A stretch of 64,000 bases of DNA from Billgrantia campisalis. GTDB lineage: Bacteria; Pseudomonadota; Gammaproteobacteria; Pseudomonadales; Halomonadaceae. The translations under genes and the position numbers were made by a program. Positions 1-10,083 of the stretch are shown here, one piece after another; the stretch's first letter is position 1; the number at the start of each line of letters is the position of its first letter. Location of the stretch: the NCBI RefSeq assembly GCF_022341425.1, contig NZ_JABFUC010000003.1:186001-250000 (forward strand). The letters are read 5' to 3'. Below the pieces are notes generated by a model. It saw nothing but the letters and a program-made list of their open reading frames with translations. It searched no databases and had not been told where the DNA came from.

Positions 1-190
1 GGCGCTGGAGCAGGCGGCGTCGCCCGCCGCCGAGGCTGGCCCCCGGGACGCTCTGGCCGACGCCGAGTCCGCCCTGGTCAGCCTGGGCTACAAACCGGCC
101 GAGGCCGCCAGGATGCTCTCCGGCCTGGATGAAACGCTCCCCACCGAGGCGCTGATCAAGGCGGCGCTGACGCGCCGCCTGGCAGGCTGA
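1..190 (+). CDS. ruvA: Holliday junction branch migration protein RuvA, C-terminal fragment
   Basis: This is the 3' end of ruvA, cut by the window start; the reading frame begins at base 2 and ends in TGA at 188-190. The visible ~62 residues hold an acidic Ala/Pro-rich linker and then a small helical domain (ALVSLGYKPAEAARML), which is the RuvA domain III that contacts RuvB. RuvA holds the four-way junction while RuvB drives branch migration. ruvB follows 47 bp downstream on the same strand, the normal ruvAB order. Identity is secure from the domain and the neighbour. Confidence 0.9.
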   Translation, partial: ALEQAASPAAEAGPRDALADAESALVSLGYKPAEAARMLSGLDETLPTEALIKAALTRRLAG

Positions 191-237
191 TACTCACATC
201 AGGCGAGGGATTCTTACCGTGAACGCGAGTTGCCGGC

Positions 238-1275
238 ATGCTTGACACCGACCGACTGATCGCCGCCGACGAGCGCGAGGGCGAGACCGGCGTCGATCAC
301 GCCATTCGTCCCAAACGGCTGGCCGAGTACATCGGTCAGCCCCGGGTGCGCGAGCAGCTGGAGATCTTCATCAGCGCGGCACGCGGTCGCGACGAAAGCC
401 TCGACCATACCCTGGTGTTCGGCCCGCCGGGGCTCGGCAAGACCACCCTGGCCAATATCATCGCCGCCGAGATGGACGTAGGGCTCAAGGCCACCTCCGG
501 CCCGGTGCTGGAGCGCGCGGGGGATCTCGCCGCCATGCTCACCAACCTGCAGCCCGGCGATGTGCTCTTCATCGACGAGATTCATCGACTCTCCCCGGTG
601 GTGGAGGAGATCCTCTATCCCGCCATGGAGGACTTCCAGCTCGATATCGTCATCGGCGAGGGGCCGGCGGCACGCTCGATCAAACTCGATCTGCCGCGCT
701 TCACGCTGGTGGGTGCCACCACCCGGGCGGGGCTGTTGACGTCACCGCTGCGCGACCGCTTCGGCATCGTCCAGCGCCTGGAGTTCTACGGTATCGATGA
801 CCTCACCGAGATCGTCTCGCGCTCGGCGCGGCTGCTGGGCGTCGAGGCCGACCGGCCCGGTGCCCTCGAGGTGGCGCGGCGCTCGCGGGGTACGCCGCGG
901 ATCGCCAATCGCCTGCTGCGACGGGTACGCGACTATGCCGAGGTGCGGGCGGCCGGGCGCATCGATGCCGAGGTCGCCGACCGGGCGCTGAACATGCTTC
1001 ACGTCGACCACCATGGGCTCGACCATATGGATCGTCGCCTGCTGCTGGCGATGATCGAGAAATTCGACGGTGGCCCGGTGGGGGTCGATTCGCTGTCGGC
1101 GGCCATCGGCGAGGAGCGCGACACCATCGAGGATGTCATCGAGCCCTACCTGATCCAGCAGGGGCTGATGATGCGTACCGCCCGGGGGCGGGTGGTCACC
1201 CGCCAGGCCTGGCAGCACTTCGACCTGGCGCCCCACGACCAGGCCCAGGACGCCAGCGGCGAGGTGCGGCCGTGA
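238..1275 (+). CDS. ruvB: Holliday junction branch migration helicase RuvB
   Basis: 345 residues, the normal length for RuvB, the hexameric AAA+ motor that pumps DNA through the RuvA-bound Holliday junction during recombinational repair. Walker A is GPPGLGKTT at about 62-70, Walker B FIDEIH at 111-116, sensor 1 GATTRA at about 159-164, and a winged-helix C-terminal domain follows. The ATG at 238 lies just after ruvA. The 3' end overlaps the next gene in a GTGA stop/start junction, so ruvB and ybgC are translationally coupled and ruvAB reads into the tol cluster. Confidence 0.97.
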   Translation: MLDTDRLIAADEREGETGVDHAIRPKRLAEYIGQPRVREQLEIFISAARGRDESLDHTLVFGPPGLGKTTLANIIAAEMDVGLKATSGPVLERAGDLAAMLTNLQPGDVLFIDEIHRLSPVVEEILYPAMEDFQLDIVIGEGPAARSIKLDLPRFTLVGATTRAGLLTSPLRDRFGIVQRLEFYGIDDLTEIVSRSARLLGVEADRPGALEVARRSRGTPRIANRLLRRVRDYAEVRAAGRIDAEVADRALNMLHVDHHGLDHMDRRLLLAMIEKFDGGPVGVDSLSAAIGEERDTIEDVIEPYLIQQGLMMRTARGRVVTRQAWQHFDLAPHDQAQDASGEVRP

Positions 1276-1667
1276 GCGAGTTTCGCCTGCCGGTGCGCGT
1301 CTACATCGAGGACACCGACGCCGGTGGCATCGTCTACTACGTCAACTACCTCAAGTTCATGGAGCGGGCCCGCAGCGAGTGGCTGCGCAGTCACGGCATC
1401 ACCCAGCGCGAGCTGTTCGATGCCGGTATCCAGTTGGTGGTCCATCGGCTGGAGTGTCGCTATGCCAAGCCCGCCCGGCTGGATGATGGCCTGGAGGTCA
1501 GCGCCGCCATCCAGTCTCACGGTCGCTGTCGGCTGAGTTTCGCTCAGACGGTGCGGCGCGGCGGGGAACCCTTGTGCGACGCCAGGGTCGACATCGCCTG
1601 TCTGGATGCTGCCCGCCTTAGGCCCACACCATGGCCGCCGGCGCTCGCCGCGGTCCTTACCGGTTAA
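1272..1667 (+). CDS. ybgC: Tol-Pal associated acyl-CoA thioesterase YbgC
   Basis: 131 residues, single hot-dog fold thioesterase. The catalytic Asp lies in [11 protein letters not shown] (D16), followed by the [10 protein letters not shown] helix typical of the 4-hydroxybenzoyl-CoA thioesterase/YbgC group. It hydrolyses short acyl-CoA or acyl-ACP thioesters and is nearly always the first gene of the tol-pal operon, although it is not needed for Tol function. The GTG start at 1272 overlaps the ruvB stop. tolQ begins 23 bp after its stop codon. Confidence 0.93.
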   Translation: MSEFRLPVRVYIEDTDAGGIVYYVNYLKFMERARSEWLRSHGITQRELFDAGIQLVVHRLECRYAKPARLDDGLEVSAAIQSHGRCRLSFAQTVRRGGEPLCDARVDIACLDAARLRPTPWPPALAAVLTG

Positions 1668-1690
1668 CTGCAAGACTGACGAGGATGCCC

Positions 1691-2380
1691 GTGAACGACT
1701 CCATGTCCATTCCCCACCTGATCATGAGTGCCAGCACCGTGGTGCAGCTGGTCATGCTGATCCTGACGATCGGTTCGATTCTCTCCTGGGTGGTGATCTT
1801 CCAGCGCACCTTCGTGATGCGCCGGGCGCGCCGCACCCATCAGGCCTTCGAGGAGCGCTTCTGGTCCGGCGTCGACCTCAATGAGCTGTATCGCGACACC
1901 CCTGCCGAACAGGAGACCCAGGGCGCCGAGCACGTCTTTCGCGCCGGCTTTCGCGAGTTCAACCGCCTGCTGACCAAGACGCGCAGCCCCGAGGCCATCC
2001 TCGACGGCGTCCAGCGCAGCATGCGGGTGGCCTGGTCCCGGGAGGAGGATCGCCTCACCCTGCACCTGGTGTTCCTGGCCACCGTGGCCTCCGCCAGCCC
2101 CTACATCGGCCTGTTCGGTACCGTCTGGGGCATCATGGGCTCCTTCCAGTCGCTCTCCATGGCCCAGCAGGCGACCCTGGCCACGGTGGCGCCGTGGATC
2201 GCGGAGGCGCTGATCGCTACCGCCATGGGGCTGTTTGCCGCGATTCCGGCGGTCATCTTCTACAACCGGCTCTCCGCGGAGTCGGGCCGGCTGCTGGGCA
2301 AGTACGAGGATTTTGCCGAGGAGTTCCACTCCATCCTGCATCGTAACCTGCAGGGTCGCGGCGACGCCGACGCCGCCTGA
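1691..2380 (+). CDS. tolQ: Tol-Pal system proton channel protein TolQ
   Basis: About 229 residues, an ExbB/MotA-family inner-membrane protein with three TM helices. TolQ and TolR form the proton channel that energises TolA for outer-membrane constriction at division. Family features include ASPYIGLFGTVWGIM before TM2 and APWIAEALIATAMGLFAAIP in TM3. I chose GTG 1691 because GAGG lies 6 bp upstream and the resulting N-terminus (NDSMSIPHLIMSAS) matches E. coli TolQ in length. ATG 1685 and ATG 1703 are in-frame alternatives, and the frame stays open back to 1631. tolR follows 11 bp later. Confidence 0.95.
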   Translation: MNDSMSIPHLIMSASTVVQLVMLILTIGSILSWVVIFQRTFVMRRARRTHQAFEERFWSGVDLNELYRDTPAEQETQGAEHVFRAGFREFNRLLTKTRSPEAILDGVQRSMRVAWSREEDRLTLHLVFLATVASASPYIGLFGTVWGIMGSFQSLSMAQQATLATVAPWIAEALIATAMGLFAAIPAVIFYNRLSAESGRLLGKYEDFAEEFHSILHRNLQGRGDADAA

Positions 2381-2391
2381 GGGAGTCGCAC

Positions 2392-2829
<438 letters not shown>

Positions 2830-2845
2830 GGAGAGAACAGACGTC

Positions 2846-4102
2846 ATGGCGCGACAGGAGCCGCAGCTACACTCACGGGATGACCGGCCGGTCGGCTACG
2901 GCCTGCCCACGGTGCTGGCCGTGGGGCTGCATCTGGTGGTGGTGGTGCTGAGCGTGGTCACCCTGCCCCAGCGCGAGCCGGAGCACCAAACCAGCTCCAT
3001 CGTCCAGGCCACCCTGGTGAGTACCGAGACCACTACCGACCAGGCCCAGCGCGCCGAGGAGGCCCGTTCCCGGGCGGCGGCGCGCCAGGCGGAAGAAGCA
3101 GAGCAGCAGGCCCAGGCAGAGCGCGAGGCGGAACAGGCCGCCGCCGAGGCCGCCCAGCGGGAGGCCGAGGAGCAGGCTGCCCGGGAAGCGGAGGCACGCG
3201 CCCGCGAAGAGGCCCGCCAGGCCGCCGAGGCCGAGGCCCAGCGCCGTGCCGAGGAGGCCGAGCGCCAGACCGAGCTGCGCGAGCAGCAGGAAGCCGAACG
3301 CCAGCGCCAACAGGAGGAGGCCGCCGAGGCCGAGCGGCAGCGTCAGCTCGAGGCCCAGCGGCGTGCCGAGGAGGAGGCCGAACGTCAGCACCAGGCGGAA
3401 GAGCAGGCCCGCCGTGAGCGTGAAGCCGAAGAGCAGCGCAGGGCCGAGGAGGAGGCCGAGCGCCAGCGCCAGGCGGAGGAGCAGGCCCGCCGTGAGCGCG
3501 AAGCCGAAGAGCAGCGCCGGGCCGAGGAGGAGGCCGAGCGCCAGCGCCAGGCGGAGGAGCAGGCCCGCCGTGAGCGTGAAGCCGAAGAGCAGCGCAGGGC
3601 CGAGGAGGAGGCCGAGCGCCAGCGCCAGGCGGAAGAGCAGGCCCGCCGTGAGCGCGAAGCGGAGGAGCGCCGCCGCGCCGAGGAGGAGGCCGAGCGCCAG
3701 CGCCGGGCCGAAGAGGAGGCGCGACGTGCCGCCGAGGCCGCCAGCCAGGGCCTGGACCGCGCCATCGAGGGCGAGTCCGACGCGGTGGCCAATGCCCGCC
3801 AGGCTCAGGAGGCGGCCAACAGCTTCATCAACCTGGTGCGGCGTGCCGTGGAGCAGGCCTGGGTGATTCCGCCCGGGGCCGGCGGCGGGCTGGCGGCTAC
3901 CGTGCAGGTCCAGCTGGGGCCGTCGGGCGAACTGTTTGGTGCCAGCGTGACTCAGAGTAGCGGGGATAGTGCTTTTGACCGCTCCGCCATCCAGGCGGTA
4001 GAGGCCGCCGCGCCGTTCGGTGAACTGCGACAGCTACCCGCTGCCGCGCAACGTGACTTCCGTCAATTCAATCTGCGATTCAGACCGGGGGATGTACGCT
4101 GA
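2846..4102 (+). CDS. tolA: Tol-Pal system protein TolA
   Basis: 418 residues from the ATG at 2846. This start is preferred over an in-frame GTG at 2822 because GAGGAGAGAA sits about 8 bp ahead of it. Layout: one N-terminal TM (about 18-41, with the His-containing face used for TolQR contact), a very long Ala/Glu/Arg/Gln helical domain II (about 60-315) and a C-terminal TolA III domain (about 325-418) that binds TolB and colicins/phage coats in relatives. Domain II contains almost identical 26-residue repeats encoded by 78-bp DNA repeats. The TGA stop overlaps the tolB ATG (TGATG). Confidence 0.95.
   Translation: MARQEPQLHSRDDRPVGYGLPTVLAVGLHLVVVVLSVVTLPQREPEHQTSSIVQATLVSTETTTDQAQRAEEARSRAAARQAEEAEQQAQAEREAEQAAAEAAQREAEEQAAREAEARAREEARQAAEAEAQRRAEEAERQTELREQQEAERQRQQEEAAEAERQRQLEAQRRAEEEAERQHQAEEQARREREAEEQRRAEEEAERQRQAEEQARREREAEEQRRAEEEAERQRQAEEQARREREAEEQRRAEEEAERQRQAEEQARREREAEERRRAEEEAERQRRAEEEARRAAEAASQGLDRAIEGESDAVANARQAQEAANSFINLVRRAVEQAWVIPPGAGGGLAATVQVQLGPSGELFGASVTQSSGDSAFDRSAIQAVEAAAPFGELRQLPAAAQRDFRQFNLRFRPGDVR
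3365..3722 (+). repeat. 78-bp near-identical tandem repeats inside tolA domain II
   Basis: The word GCCGAGGAGGAGGCCGA recurs at 3365, 3443, 3521, 3599 and 3677 with an exact 78-bp period, that is, 26 codons. Copies 2-4 are almost identical at the DNA level; the last is partial and degenerate. The unit encodes an [24 protein letters not shown] heptad helix. The period keeps frame, so unequal crossing-over would change the periplasmic reach of TolA without breaking it. Confidence 0.9.
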
Positions 4103-5391
4103 TGAGAGCCTTCATGACCACCTGGCTCGGCGCCATGCTGCTGCTGTTCGGCACCCTGGCCCACGCCAACCTGACCATCGAGATCACCCGCGGCAGCGAC
4201 CGCGCCACTCCGATTGCCGTGGTGCCCTTTGCCGAGGATGGACAGTCCCTGCCCGAGGACGTCGCCGAGGTGATCAGCGACAACCTGGAGCGCAGCGGCT
4301 ACTTCGAGCCGCTACCGCGCAGCGCCATGTTCAACCGTCCCGCCACCGGTGAAGAGGTCAGCTTCGGTGAGTGGCGAGCATTGGACGTGCGCTACCTGGT
4401 GGTGGGGCGCGTCGCGCGGGAGGGGGACGGCTACCGGGTCCGCTACGAACTGCTGGATGTCAGCGGTGGCCGCCGCATGCTCGGCGAGACGGTGACGGCG
4501 AGCAGCGGCGAGCTGCGTGGCGGAGCGCACTACATCAGCGACCAGATCTTCGAGGCGATCACCGGGATTCGCGGCGCCTTCGCCACCCGCATCGCCTACG
4601 TCACCGCCCGGGGCGTCGGCGATGACATGCAGTTTGGTCTCTATGTCGCCGATGCCGACGGTCGCAACGGCCAGCAGGTGCTCAGCTCCCGCGAGCCCAT
4701 CCTCTCGCCGGCCTGGTCGCCGGACGGTCGCAAGCTCGCCTATGTCTCCTTCGAGACCGAGCGGCCGGCCATCTATATTCAGGAGCTGGCCACCGGGCAG
4801 CGTGTCAGGGCGACCTCCTTCGAGGGGATCAACGGGGCCCCTGCCTGGTCACCCGACGGCCGCAAGCTGGCGATGACGCTCTCCAAGGACGGGCAGCCGG
4901 AGATCTACGTGATGGATGTCGGCGCGCGCAGCTTCGAGCGCATCACCAACAACTCCAGCATCGATACCGAACCGGCCTGGTCCCCGGATGGCCGCAGCCT
5001 GCTGTTCACGTCCGACCGCAGCGGTGGCCCCCAGCTCTACCGCCATGACATGAGTAGCGGCCAGGTGGAGCGCTTGACCTTCACCGGCAACTATAATGCC
5101 CGGGGCCGCTTTGCACCGGACGGCGAAGCGATCTTCCTGATCCACCGCTCAAGCAACGGCTATCAGGTGGCGCGCCAGGACCTGGAGTCGGGTCGCCTGG
5201 TGGTGCTCAGCGAATCGCGCTGGGATGAATCTCCCAGTGTTGCCCCTAACGGGACCATGGTAATCTTCGCCACCCAGGCAGGAAACAGCGGGGTGCTGAG
5301 TGCCGTATCGGCCGATGGGCGTGCCTCCTACCGGCTGCCCTCGGCGCAGGGTGACGTGCGTGAGCCCGCCTGGTCACCATTCTTAAACTGA
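4102..5391 (+). CDS. tolB: Tol-Pal system beta-propeller protein TolB
   Basis: 429 residues, the usual TolB length. It has a Sec signal peptide (cleavage after HA at about residue 22), an N-terminal alpha/beta domain (about 23-160) and a six-bladed beta-propeller seen as repeated [15 protein letters not shown] motifs from about 200 to the end. Periplasmic TolB binds Pal and TolA and helps release Pal from peptidoglycan during division. The start ATG overlaps the tolA stop by one base. pal follows after 44 bp. Confidence 0.96.
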   Translation: MRAFMTTWLGAMLLLFGTLAHANLTIEITRGSDRATPIAVVPFAEDGQSLPEDVAEVISDNLERSGYFEPLPRSAMFNRPATGEEVSFGEWRALDVRYLVVGRVAREGDGYRVRYELLDVSGGRRMLGETVTASSGELRGGAHYISDQIFEAITGIRGAFATRIAYVTARGVGDDMQFGLYVADADGRNGQQVLSSREPILSPAWSPDGRKLAYVSFETERPAIYIQELATGQRVRATSFEGINGAPAWSPDGRKLAMTLSKDGQPEIYVMDVGARSFERITNNSSIDTEPAWSPDGRSLLFTSDRSGGPQLYRHDMSSGQVERLTFTGNYNARGRFAPDGEAIFLIHRSSNGYQVARQDLESGRLVVLSESRWDESPSVAPNGTMVIFATQAGNSGVLSAVSADGRASYRLPSAQGDVREPAWSPFLN

Positions 5392-5435
5392 TGCTCGATG
5401 AACCCTGTCAATCGAATCCTCCAAGGAGTTTGACG

Positions 5436-5975
5436 ATGCAATTCAAGTCGCATGCCAGAACCCTGGCCATCGCCCTGTCGCTGGCGTTCGTGGCCGGCTG
5501 TTCCAGCACCGGCGGCACCCAGGACGGGACTGTGGATCGCAGCCGTGACGGTGCCGCGGGTACCGGTGTGGCCGGCACCGGCCAGGTCAGTGGTACCGGG
5601 ATGGGGACCAACGGGCAGCGAGCCGGCCAGCAGGTCGACGGTCGCATCCCCGAAGTGCGCACCATCTACTTCGATTTCGACCGGGACAATATCCGTTCCG
5701 AATTCGAGTCGGTACTGATTGCTCATGCCCGCTACCTGCGCTCCAATCCCAACGCACGGGTCGTACTCCAGGGACATACCGACGAGCGCGGCACCCGCGA
5801 ATACAATATGGCCCTGGGCGAGCGCCGGGCGCGTTCGGTCGAGCGCTTCCTGGGAGTCCAGGGCGTCTCGCCCTCGCAGCTGGAAATCGTCAGCTACGGG
5901 GAGGAGCGTCCGGCCGTGCGCGGGCACAACGATGAAGCCTACGCCCAGAACCGTCGGGTGGTCTTCGCCTACTGA
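5436..5975 (+). CDS. pal: Peptidoglycan-associated lipoprotein Pal
   Basis: 179 residues from the ATG at 5436, which has AAGGAG 7 bp upstream; an in-frame ATG at 5391 lacks a ribosome site. It is a lipoprotein: the lipobox VAGC puts the lipidated Cys at residue 22. A Gly/Thr-rich linker (about 23-68) leads to an OmpA-like peptidoglycan-binding domain with YFDFDRDNI and HTDERGTREYNMALGERRA (about 114-132). Pal tethers the outer membrane to the cell wall and is the outer-membrane end of the Tol system. Confidence 0.96.
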   Translation: MQFKSHARTLAIALSLAFVAGCSSTGGTQDGTVDRSRDGAAGTGVAGTGQVSGTGMGTNGQRAGQQVDGRIPEVRTIYFDFDRDNIRSEFESVLIAHARYLRSNPNARVVLQGHTDERGTREYNMALGERRARSVERFLGVQGVSPSQLEIVSYGEERPAVRGHNDEAYAQNRRVVFAY

Positions 5976-6011
5976 TCGAACTGGCGCAGCCTGCGCCGGA
6001 TGGAGTCATGC

Positions 6012-6782
6012 ATGAGACACGGTCTGAAAGGGCTGTGCGGCGCGGGAGCCATGGTGCTCCCGCTGCTCGTAGTGAGCCCAGCGATGGCGCAGCAGCGCCC
6101 GATAGTGGAGGACCTCACGGCCCAGTCCCGCACCTTCCTCGATCATGCGGAGGTGCGTGAAGAGGCGGGGGGTAGCCTGGTCATCTTCAACCAGGTCCAG
6201 GAGCACCAGCGCGAGATCCAGCAGCTGCGCGGCGAGATCGAGGAGCTGCGCCATCAGCTCCAGCAGCTGCGCAATCAGACCCGCCAGCAGTATCTGGATC
6301 TCGATGAGCGTCTGATGGCCGGCAGCGCCGGTATCGAGCCGTCCCCCGAGGTCGATGCGGAATCGGCCCGTCAGGTGGTACAGGCATCGCCGTCCAGCGG
6401 TGTGAGCGCCGATGCCCAGGCCGCCTACCAGTCCGCCTTTGCACGGGTTCAGGCCCGAGAGTTCGAGGAAGCGATCAGCGCCTTCGAGGCCTTCGTGGTC
6501 GAGCATCCCGACAACAGCCTGACCGCCAACGGCCACTACTGGCTCGGCGAGCTGCATTCTGCCCAGGGCGACCTGGGAGCCGCGGAAACGGCCTTCCGCC
6601 GGGTCATCGATGACTATCCGCAGAGCAGCAAGGTGCCCGATGCGCTCTACAAGCTGGGCCTGATCAAGGCCCGCCAGGGGGAGCCGGACGCCAGCCGCGG
6701 CCTGCTCGAACGCGTACGCGAGGACTACCCCGACAGCAGCGCGGCGAGCCTTGCCAACGACTTTCTTCGCCAGTCCCTGTGA
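6012..6782 (+). CDS. cpoB: Cell division coordinator CpoB (YbgF), periplasmic TPR protein
   Basis: 256 residues from the ATG at 6012, chosen over ATG 6000 because GGAG sits 6 bp upstream. Signal peptide 1-26 (cleavage AMA|QQ). A coiled coil rich in QQL/EELR repeats (about 60-100) trimerises in relatives, and three TPR-like repeats (about 140-256) contain GHYWLGE and ALYKLGL. CpoB coordinates PBP1B activity with Tol constriction and is the usual last gene of the operon, as here. Confidence 0.94.
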   Translation: MRHGLKGLCGAGAMVLPLLVVSPAMAQQRPIVEDLTAQSRTFLDHAEVREEAGGSLVIFNQVQEHQREIQQLRGEIEELRHQLQQLRNQTRQQYLDLDERLMAGSAGIEPSPEVDAESARQVVQASPSSGVSADAQAAYQSAFARVQAREFEEAISAFEAFVVEHPDNSLTANGHYWLGELHSAQGDLGAAETAFRRVIDDYPQSSKVPDALYKLGLIKARQGEPDASRGLLERVREDYPDSSAASLANDFLRQSL

Positions 6783-6808
6783 GGCTGGCCATTGACCAAG
6801 GAGCCGCC

Positions 6809-7573
6809 ATGAGCTGCAAGATCGACTACCAGGCACCGGCCGATCTGCTGAAGGACCGCATCATTCTGGTCACCGGCGCCGGTGACGGGATCGGCCGGGC
6901 AGCGGCCCTGAGCTTTGCCCGCCATGGTGCCACCGTGATTCTGCTGGGACGCACCACCAGCAAGCTGGATAAGGTCTACGACGAGATCGAGGCGGCCGGC
7001 GGGCCACAGCCGGCCATCGTCCCGCTAAATTTCGAGGGGGCAACGCTCAAGGACTACCATGACATGGCCGAGACCCTGGACAAGGAGTTCGGGCGTCTCG
7101 ACGGCATCCTGCACAATGCCGGCCTGCTGGGGAAGATCACCCCCTTCGAGCAGTACAGCCCCGAGCTATGGGAGCAGGTGATGCAGGTCAATATCAACGG
7201 GCCCGTGTGGATGACCCAGGCCCTGTTGCCGCTGCTGGAAGCGTCGAAGGACGCCTCGGTGGTGTTCACTTCGTCCAGCGTCGGGCGCAAGGGGCGCGCC
7301 TACTGGGGGGCCTATGCGGTCTCCAAGTTCGCCACCGAAGGTTTCATGGAGGTGCTCGCCGACGAGGTGGAGCACCGCGGCATGATTCGCGTCAACAGCC
7401 TCAATCCCGGCGCGACCCGCACGCGCATGCGGGCCAATGCCTATCCCGGCGAAGACCCGGAGAGCCTGCCGACGCCGGAGGCGATCATGCCCACCTACCT
7501 GTGGCTGATGGGGCCGGACAGCCGTGGCCACAACGGCGAGCGCTTCGATGCCCAGCCGCCCCGCCAGGGTTGA
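6809..7573 (+). CDS. yciK: YciK-family short-chain oxidoreductase
   Basis: 254 residues, classical SDR fold. The cofactor motif TGAGDGIG is at 22-29, the NAG motif LHNAGLLG at about 101-108, the catalytic Ser lies in FTSSSVGR (about 153-160), and Tyr169/Lys173 form the YxxxK motif (WGAYAVSKFA). The C-terminal YLWLMG and FDAQP are typical of YciK, whose substrate is unknown. ATG 6809 has AAGGAG 5 bp upstream; an in-frame GTG-type start at 6779 lacks support. It follows cpoB by 26 bp and converges on mupP across a hairpin. Confidence 0.88.
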   Translation: MSCKIDYQAPADLLKDRIILVTGAGDGIGRAAALSFARHGATVILLGRTTSKLDKVYDEIEAAGGPQPAIVPLNFEGATLKDYHDMAETLDKEFGRLDGILHNAGLLGKITPFEQYSPELWEQVMQVNINGPVWMTQALLPLLEASKDASVVFTSSSVGRKGRAYWGAYAVSKFATEGFMEVLADEVEHRGMIRVNSLNPGATRTRMRANAYPGEDPESLPTPEAIMPTYLWLMGPDSRGHNGERFDAQPPRQG

Positions 7574-7587
7574 TCGCGCCCACGCCT

Positions 7588-7611
7588 GCCCCGTTGCTGC
7601 GGCAACGGGGC
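7588..7611. terminator. Perfect hairpin between convergent yciK and mupP
   Basis: A 10-bp perfect stem (GCCCCGTTGC / GCAACGGGGC) with a TGCG loop lies between the two converging stop codons. There is no T-run on either side, but the position suggests a bidirectional terminator. Confidence 0.6.
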
Positions 7612-7618
7612 GAGGCCG

Positions 7619-8272
7619 TCAGTCCATCAGCGCTGCTACCAGCGCCTCGCCGGTATCGAACCAGCGGTCGGCCGGCCAGCCACGATAGTCGTCGCCCTCC
7701 TCGATATAGCCGTAGCCAACCGCGATGGCGGCCATCCCGGCGGCGCGGGCCGCCTGCATGTCGCGTAAATGATCGCCGATGTACCAGCATGACTCGGCCG
7801 CCACGCCCAGCCGTCGAGCCGCGGCCCACAGCGGCTCAGGGGCCGGCTTCTTGACCGGCAGGTCGTCGGCGCAGAGCAGGGCGCCGGGGGTCATGCCCAA
7901 CGCCTCGACCAGCGGTGCGGCGTAGGCGCGCGGCTTGTTGGTGACAATGCCCCAGGGCCTCTTCTGCGCCTCCCAGTAGCTCAACAGCGGCTCCAGTGGC
8001 GCGAACACCCGGCTCTCGGCCGCCACGGCCCGCCCATAGGCGTCGAGCAGGAACTGCCGGGCATCGGCATGGGCCGGGTGGCCGGTCTCCAGGCCCAGGG
8101 CCAGCGCCACCAGGGCGCTGCCGCCGTTGGAGACCTGGGCACGGATCACCGGATAGGGCAGGGGCGCCAGGCCGTGGTGGGCACGCAGCGCATTGGTGGC
8201 CCGCGCCAGGTCGGGGGCGGTGTCGACCAAGGTGCCGTCCAGGTCGAACAGCAGGGCCTGGGGGCGCTGCAT
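7619..8272 (-). CDS. mupP: HAD-family phosphatase, probable N-acetylmuramic acid 6-phosphate phosphatase MupP
   Basis: 217 residues, HAD superfamily. Motif I is FDLDGTLVD (D10, D12), the motif II region GIVTNKP, the motif III Lys lies in LPVKKPAPEP and motif IV is GDHLRD. It resembles Gph (phosphoglycolate phosphatase), but the gene next to ubiG in Pseudomonas is MupP, which dephosphorylates MurNAc-6-P in the MupP/AmgK/MurU peptidoglycan recycling route; the VTNKP...EP and YGYI signatures agree with MupP. The start ATG overlaps the ubiG stop by one base (TGATG). Whether amgK/murU are present elsewhere cannot be seen here. Confidence 0.8.
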   Translation of the reverse strand: MQRPQALLFDLDGTLVDTAPDLARATNALRAHHGLAPLPYPVIRAQVSNGGSALVALALGLETGHPAHADARQFLLDAYGRAVAAESRVFAPLEPLLSYWEAQKRPWGIVTNKPRAYAAPLVEALGMTPGALLCADDLPVKKPAPEPLWAAARRLGVAAESCWYIGDHLRDMQAARAAGMAAIAVGYGYIEEGDDYRGWPADRWFDTGEALVAALMD

Positions 8273-9012
8273 CACACCAACTCCCGGCGGCAGTGCATCA
8301 GGTAGTTGACCGAGACATCGCGATCCGAGAGCCGGTAGTGGCGGGTCACGGGGTTGTAGACCAGGCCGCTCTGCTCGCGTACCGCCAGATCCGCTTCGCG
8401 GCACCAGCCGGCCAGCTCCGAGGGGCGAATGAACTTGCGGTAGTCGTGGGTGCCCCGGGGCAGCATGTTGAGCAGGTACTCGGCGCCGAGGATTGCCAGG
8501 GCATAGGCCTTGGGATTGCGATTGAGGGTAGAGAAGAAGACGTGGCCGCCGGGCTTGACCAGGGTCGCGCAGGCGCGAATCACCGAGCCGGGATCGGGGA
8601 CATGCTCAAGCATCTCCATGCAGGTGACCACGTCGTACTCCCCGGGATGGGCATCGGCCATCTCCTCGGCGCTGGCTTGCCGGTACTCCACCGCCACGCC
8701 GCTCTCCTGGGCGTGCAGGCGCGCCACGCCCAGCGGCGCCTCGCCCATGTCGATGCCGGTCACCCGGGCGCCACGGTGGGCCATGGCCTCGGCGAGAATG
8801 CCGCCGCCGCAGCCGACGTCGATCACCTTCCGGCCGGCCAGACCACAGCGGGCGTCGATGAAATCCAGGCGCAGCGGGTTGATGTCGTGGAGGGGCTTGA
8901 ACTCGCTCTGCGGGTCCCACCAGCGGCTGGCCAGCGCCTCGAACTTGGCTACCTCGGCCTGGTCGACGTTGTGGCGGTGGGGGGATACACCGTCCTGGAG
9001 GGGTGCACTCAT
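8272..9012 (-). CDS. ubiG: Ubiquinone biosynthesis O-methyltransferase UbiG
   Basis: 246 residues, class I SAM methyltransferase. The family N-terminus [19 protein letters not shown] is present, SAM motif I is VIDVGCGGG (63-71), and LNRNPKAY with [14 protein letters not shown] are typical of UbiG. It performs both O-methylations in ubiquinone synthesis. The ATG at 9012 is supported by GGAGAG just upstream, and the in-frame extension upstream looks non-native. It is co-transcribed with mupP, with a one-base overlap. The 175-bp gap to galU holds the divergent control region; no clear motif was seen. Confidence 0.95.
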   Translation of the reverse strand: MSAPLQDGVSPHRHNVDQAEVAKFEALASRWWDPQSEFKPLHDINPLRLDFIDARCGLAGRKVIDVGCGGGILAEAMAHRGARVTGIDMGEAPLGVARLHAQESGVAVEYRQASAEEMADAHPGEYDVVTCMEMLEHVPDPGSVIRACATLVKPGGHVFFSTLNRNPKAYALAILGAEYLLNMLPRGTHDYRKFIRPSELAGWCREADLAVREQSGLVYNPVTRHYRLSDRDVSVNYLMHCRRELV

Positions 9013-9187
9013 CTGATCTCTCCGTATAAGAGGGCGGCGCACGTGGCATCGACCGGCGCCTTCGGTATCATGGACCCATTCTACCTGCAGCCGCCGCCGC
9101 TTTCCCATGCCTGCGCATTTCCTTGCCCGAGCATCATGCACCCGGCGACAGCGGCCAACCGCCGTTTACCCTGACAAGGAAGGCATC

Positions 9188-10078
9188 ATGATTCGCAAGG
9201 CCGTTCTCCCCGTGGCCGGCTTCGGCACCCGCTGCCTGCCGGCATCGAAGGCGATCCCCAAGGAGATGATCACCATCGTCGACCGCCCCGTCATCCAGTA
9301 CGTGGTGGAAGAGGCGGTGGCCGCCGGCATTCGCGATATCGTGCTGGTAACCCATGCCAGCAAGAGCGCCATCGAAAACCACTTCGACGCGAACCATGAA
9401 CTCGAGGCCAGCCTCAAGGCCAAGGGCAAGCAGGCACTGCTCGATGAACTGAGCGCTATCGTGCCCAATGATGTCAATATCATCAGCGTGCGGCAGCCAC
9501 AGCCGCTGGGTCTTGGCCACGCGGTGCTCTGCGCGCGCCCGGTGGTGGGTGACAGCGAGCCCTTTGCCGTGCTGCTGCCCGATGTACTGGTCGCCGGCGA
9601 GGCGGGCGCCGCCAACGATCTGGCCTGCATGCTCGAGGCCTATGCGTCCAGCGGTCGTGCCCAGCTAATGGTCGAGGAGGTGCCCTGGGAGCGCGTCGAT
9701 CGCTACGGCATCGTGGCCCCGGAGGGTCCGGTACCCGGTCCCGGCGCGGGCTGCCCCTTGTCAGGCGTGGTGGAGAAACCGCCCCGTGACCAGGCGCCCT
9801 CCAACCTGGCGGTGATCGGCCGCTACGTACTGCCGGGCGATATCTTCCCGTTGCTGGCCGAGACGCCGCCGGGGGCGGGTAACGAAATCCAGCTCACCGA
9901 TGCCATCGAGACGCTGCGCCGCCGCGACGGCGTCGATGCCTGGCGTATGCGGGGCAAGACCTACGACTGCGGCCATCCGCTCGGCTATCTGGAGGCCATC
10001 CTGGCCTATGGCTGCCGTCACCCTCGCCTCGGGGAGGAGGTGCGCGCGCTGATCGACCGCTACGGCCGGAGGGAGTAA
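9188..10078 (+). CDS. galU: UTP-glucose-1-phosphate uridylyltransferase GalU
   Basis: 296 residues, nucleotidyltransferase fold. The signature GFGTRCLPASKAIPKEM (11-27) contains the catalytic Arg and Lys residues, and VDRPVIQYVVEEA, the QPLGLGHAV loop and NEIQLTDAI follow as in bacterial GalU. It makes UDP-glucose for LPS, exopolysaccharide and trehalose synthesis. ATG 9188 has AAGGAAGG upstream. The next gene, a Ugd homologue, starts 5 bp after the stop, so its ribosome site lies within galU. Confidence 0.96.
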   Translation: MIRKAVLPVAGFGTRCLPASKAIPKEMITIVDRPVIQYVVEEAVAAGIRDIVLVTHASKSAIENHFDANHELEASLKAKGKQALLDELSAIVPNDVNIISVRQPQPLGLGHAVLCARPVVGDSEPFAVLLPDVLVAGEAGAANDLACMLEAYASSGRAQLMVEEVPWERVDRYGIVAPEGPVPGPGAGCPLSGVVEKPPRDQAPSNLAVIGRYVLPGDIFPLLAETPPGAGNEIQLTDAIETLRRRDGVDAWRMRGKTYDCGHPLGYLEAILAYGCRHPRLGEEVRALIDRYGRRE

Positions 10079-10083
10079 ACGCC

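Noticed and set aside
3365..3722. Regular 78-bp repeats considered as a CRISPR or mobile element
   Set aside because: They are in frame within tolA and encode its helical domain.
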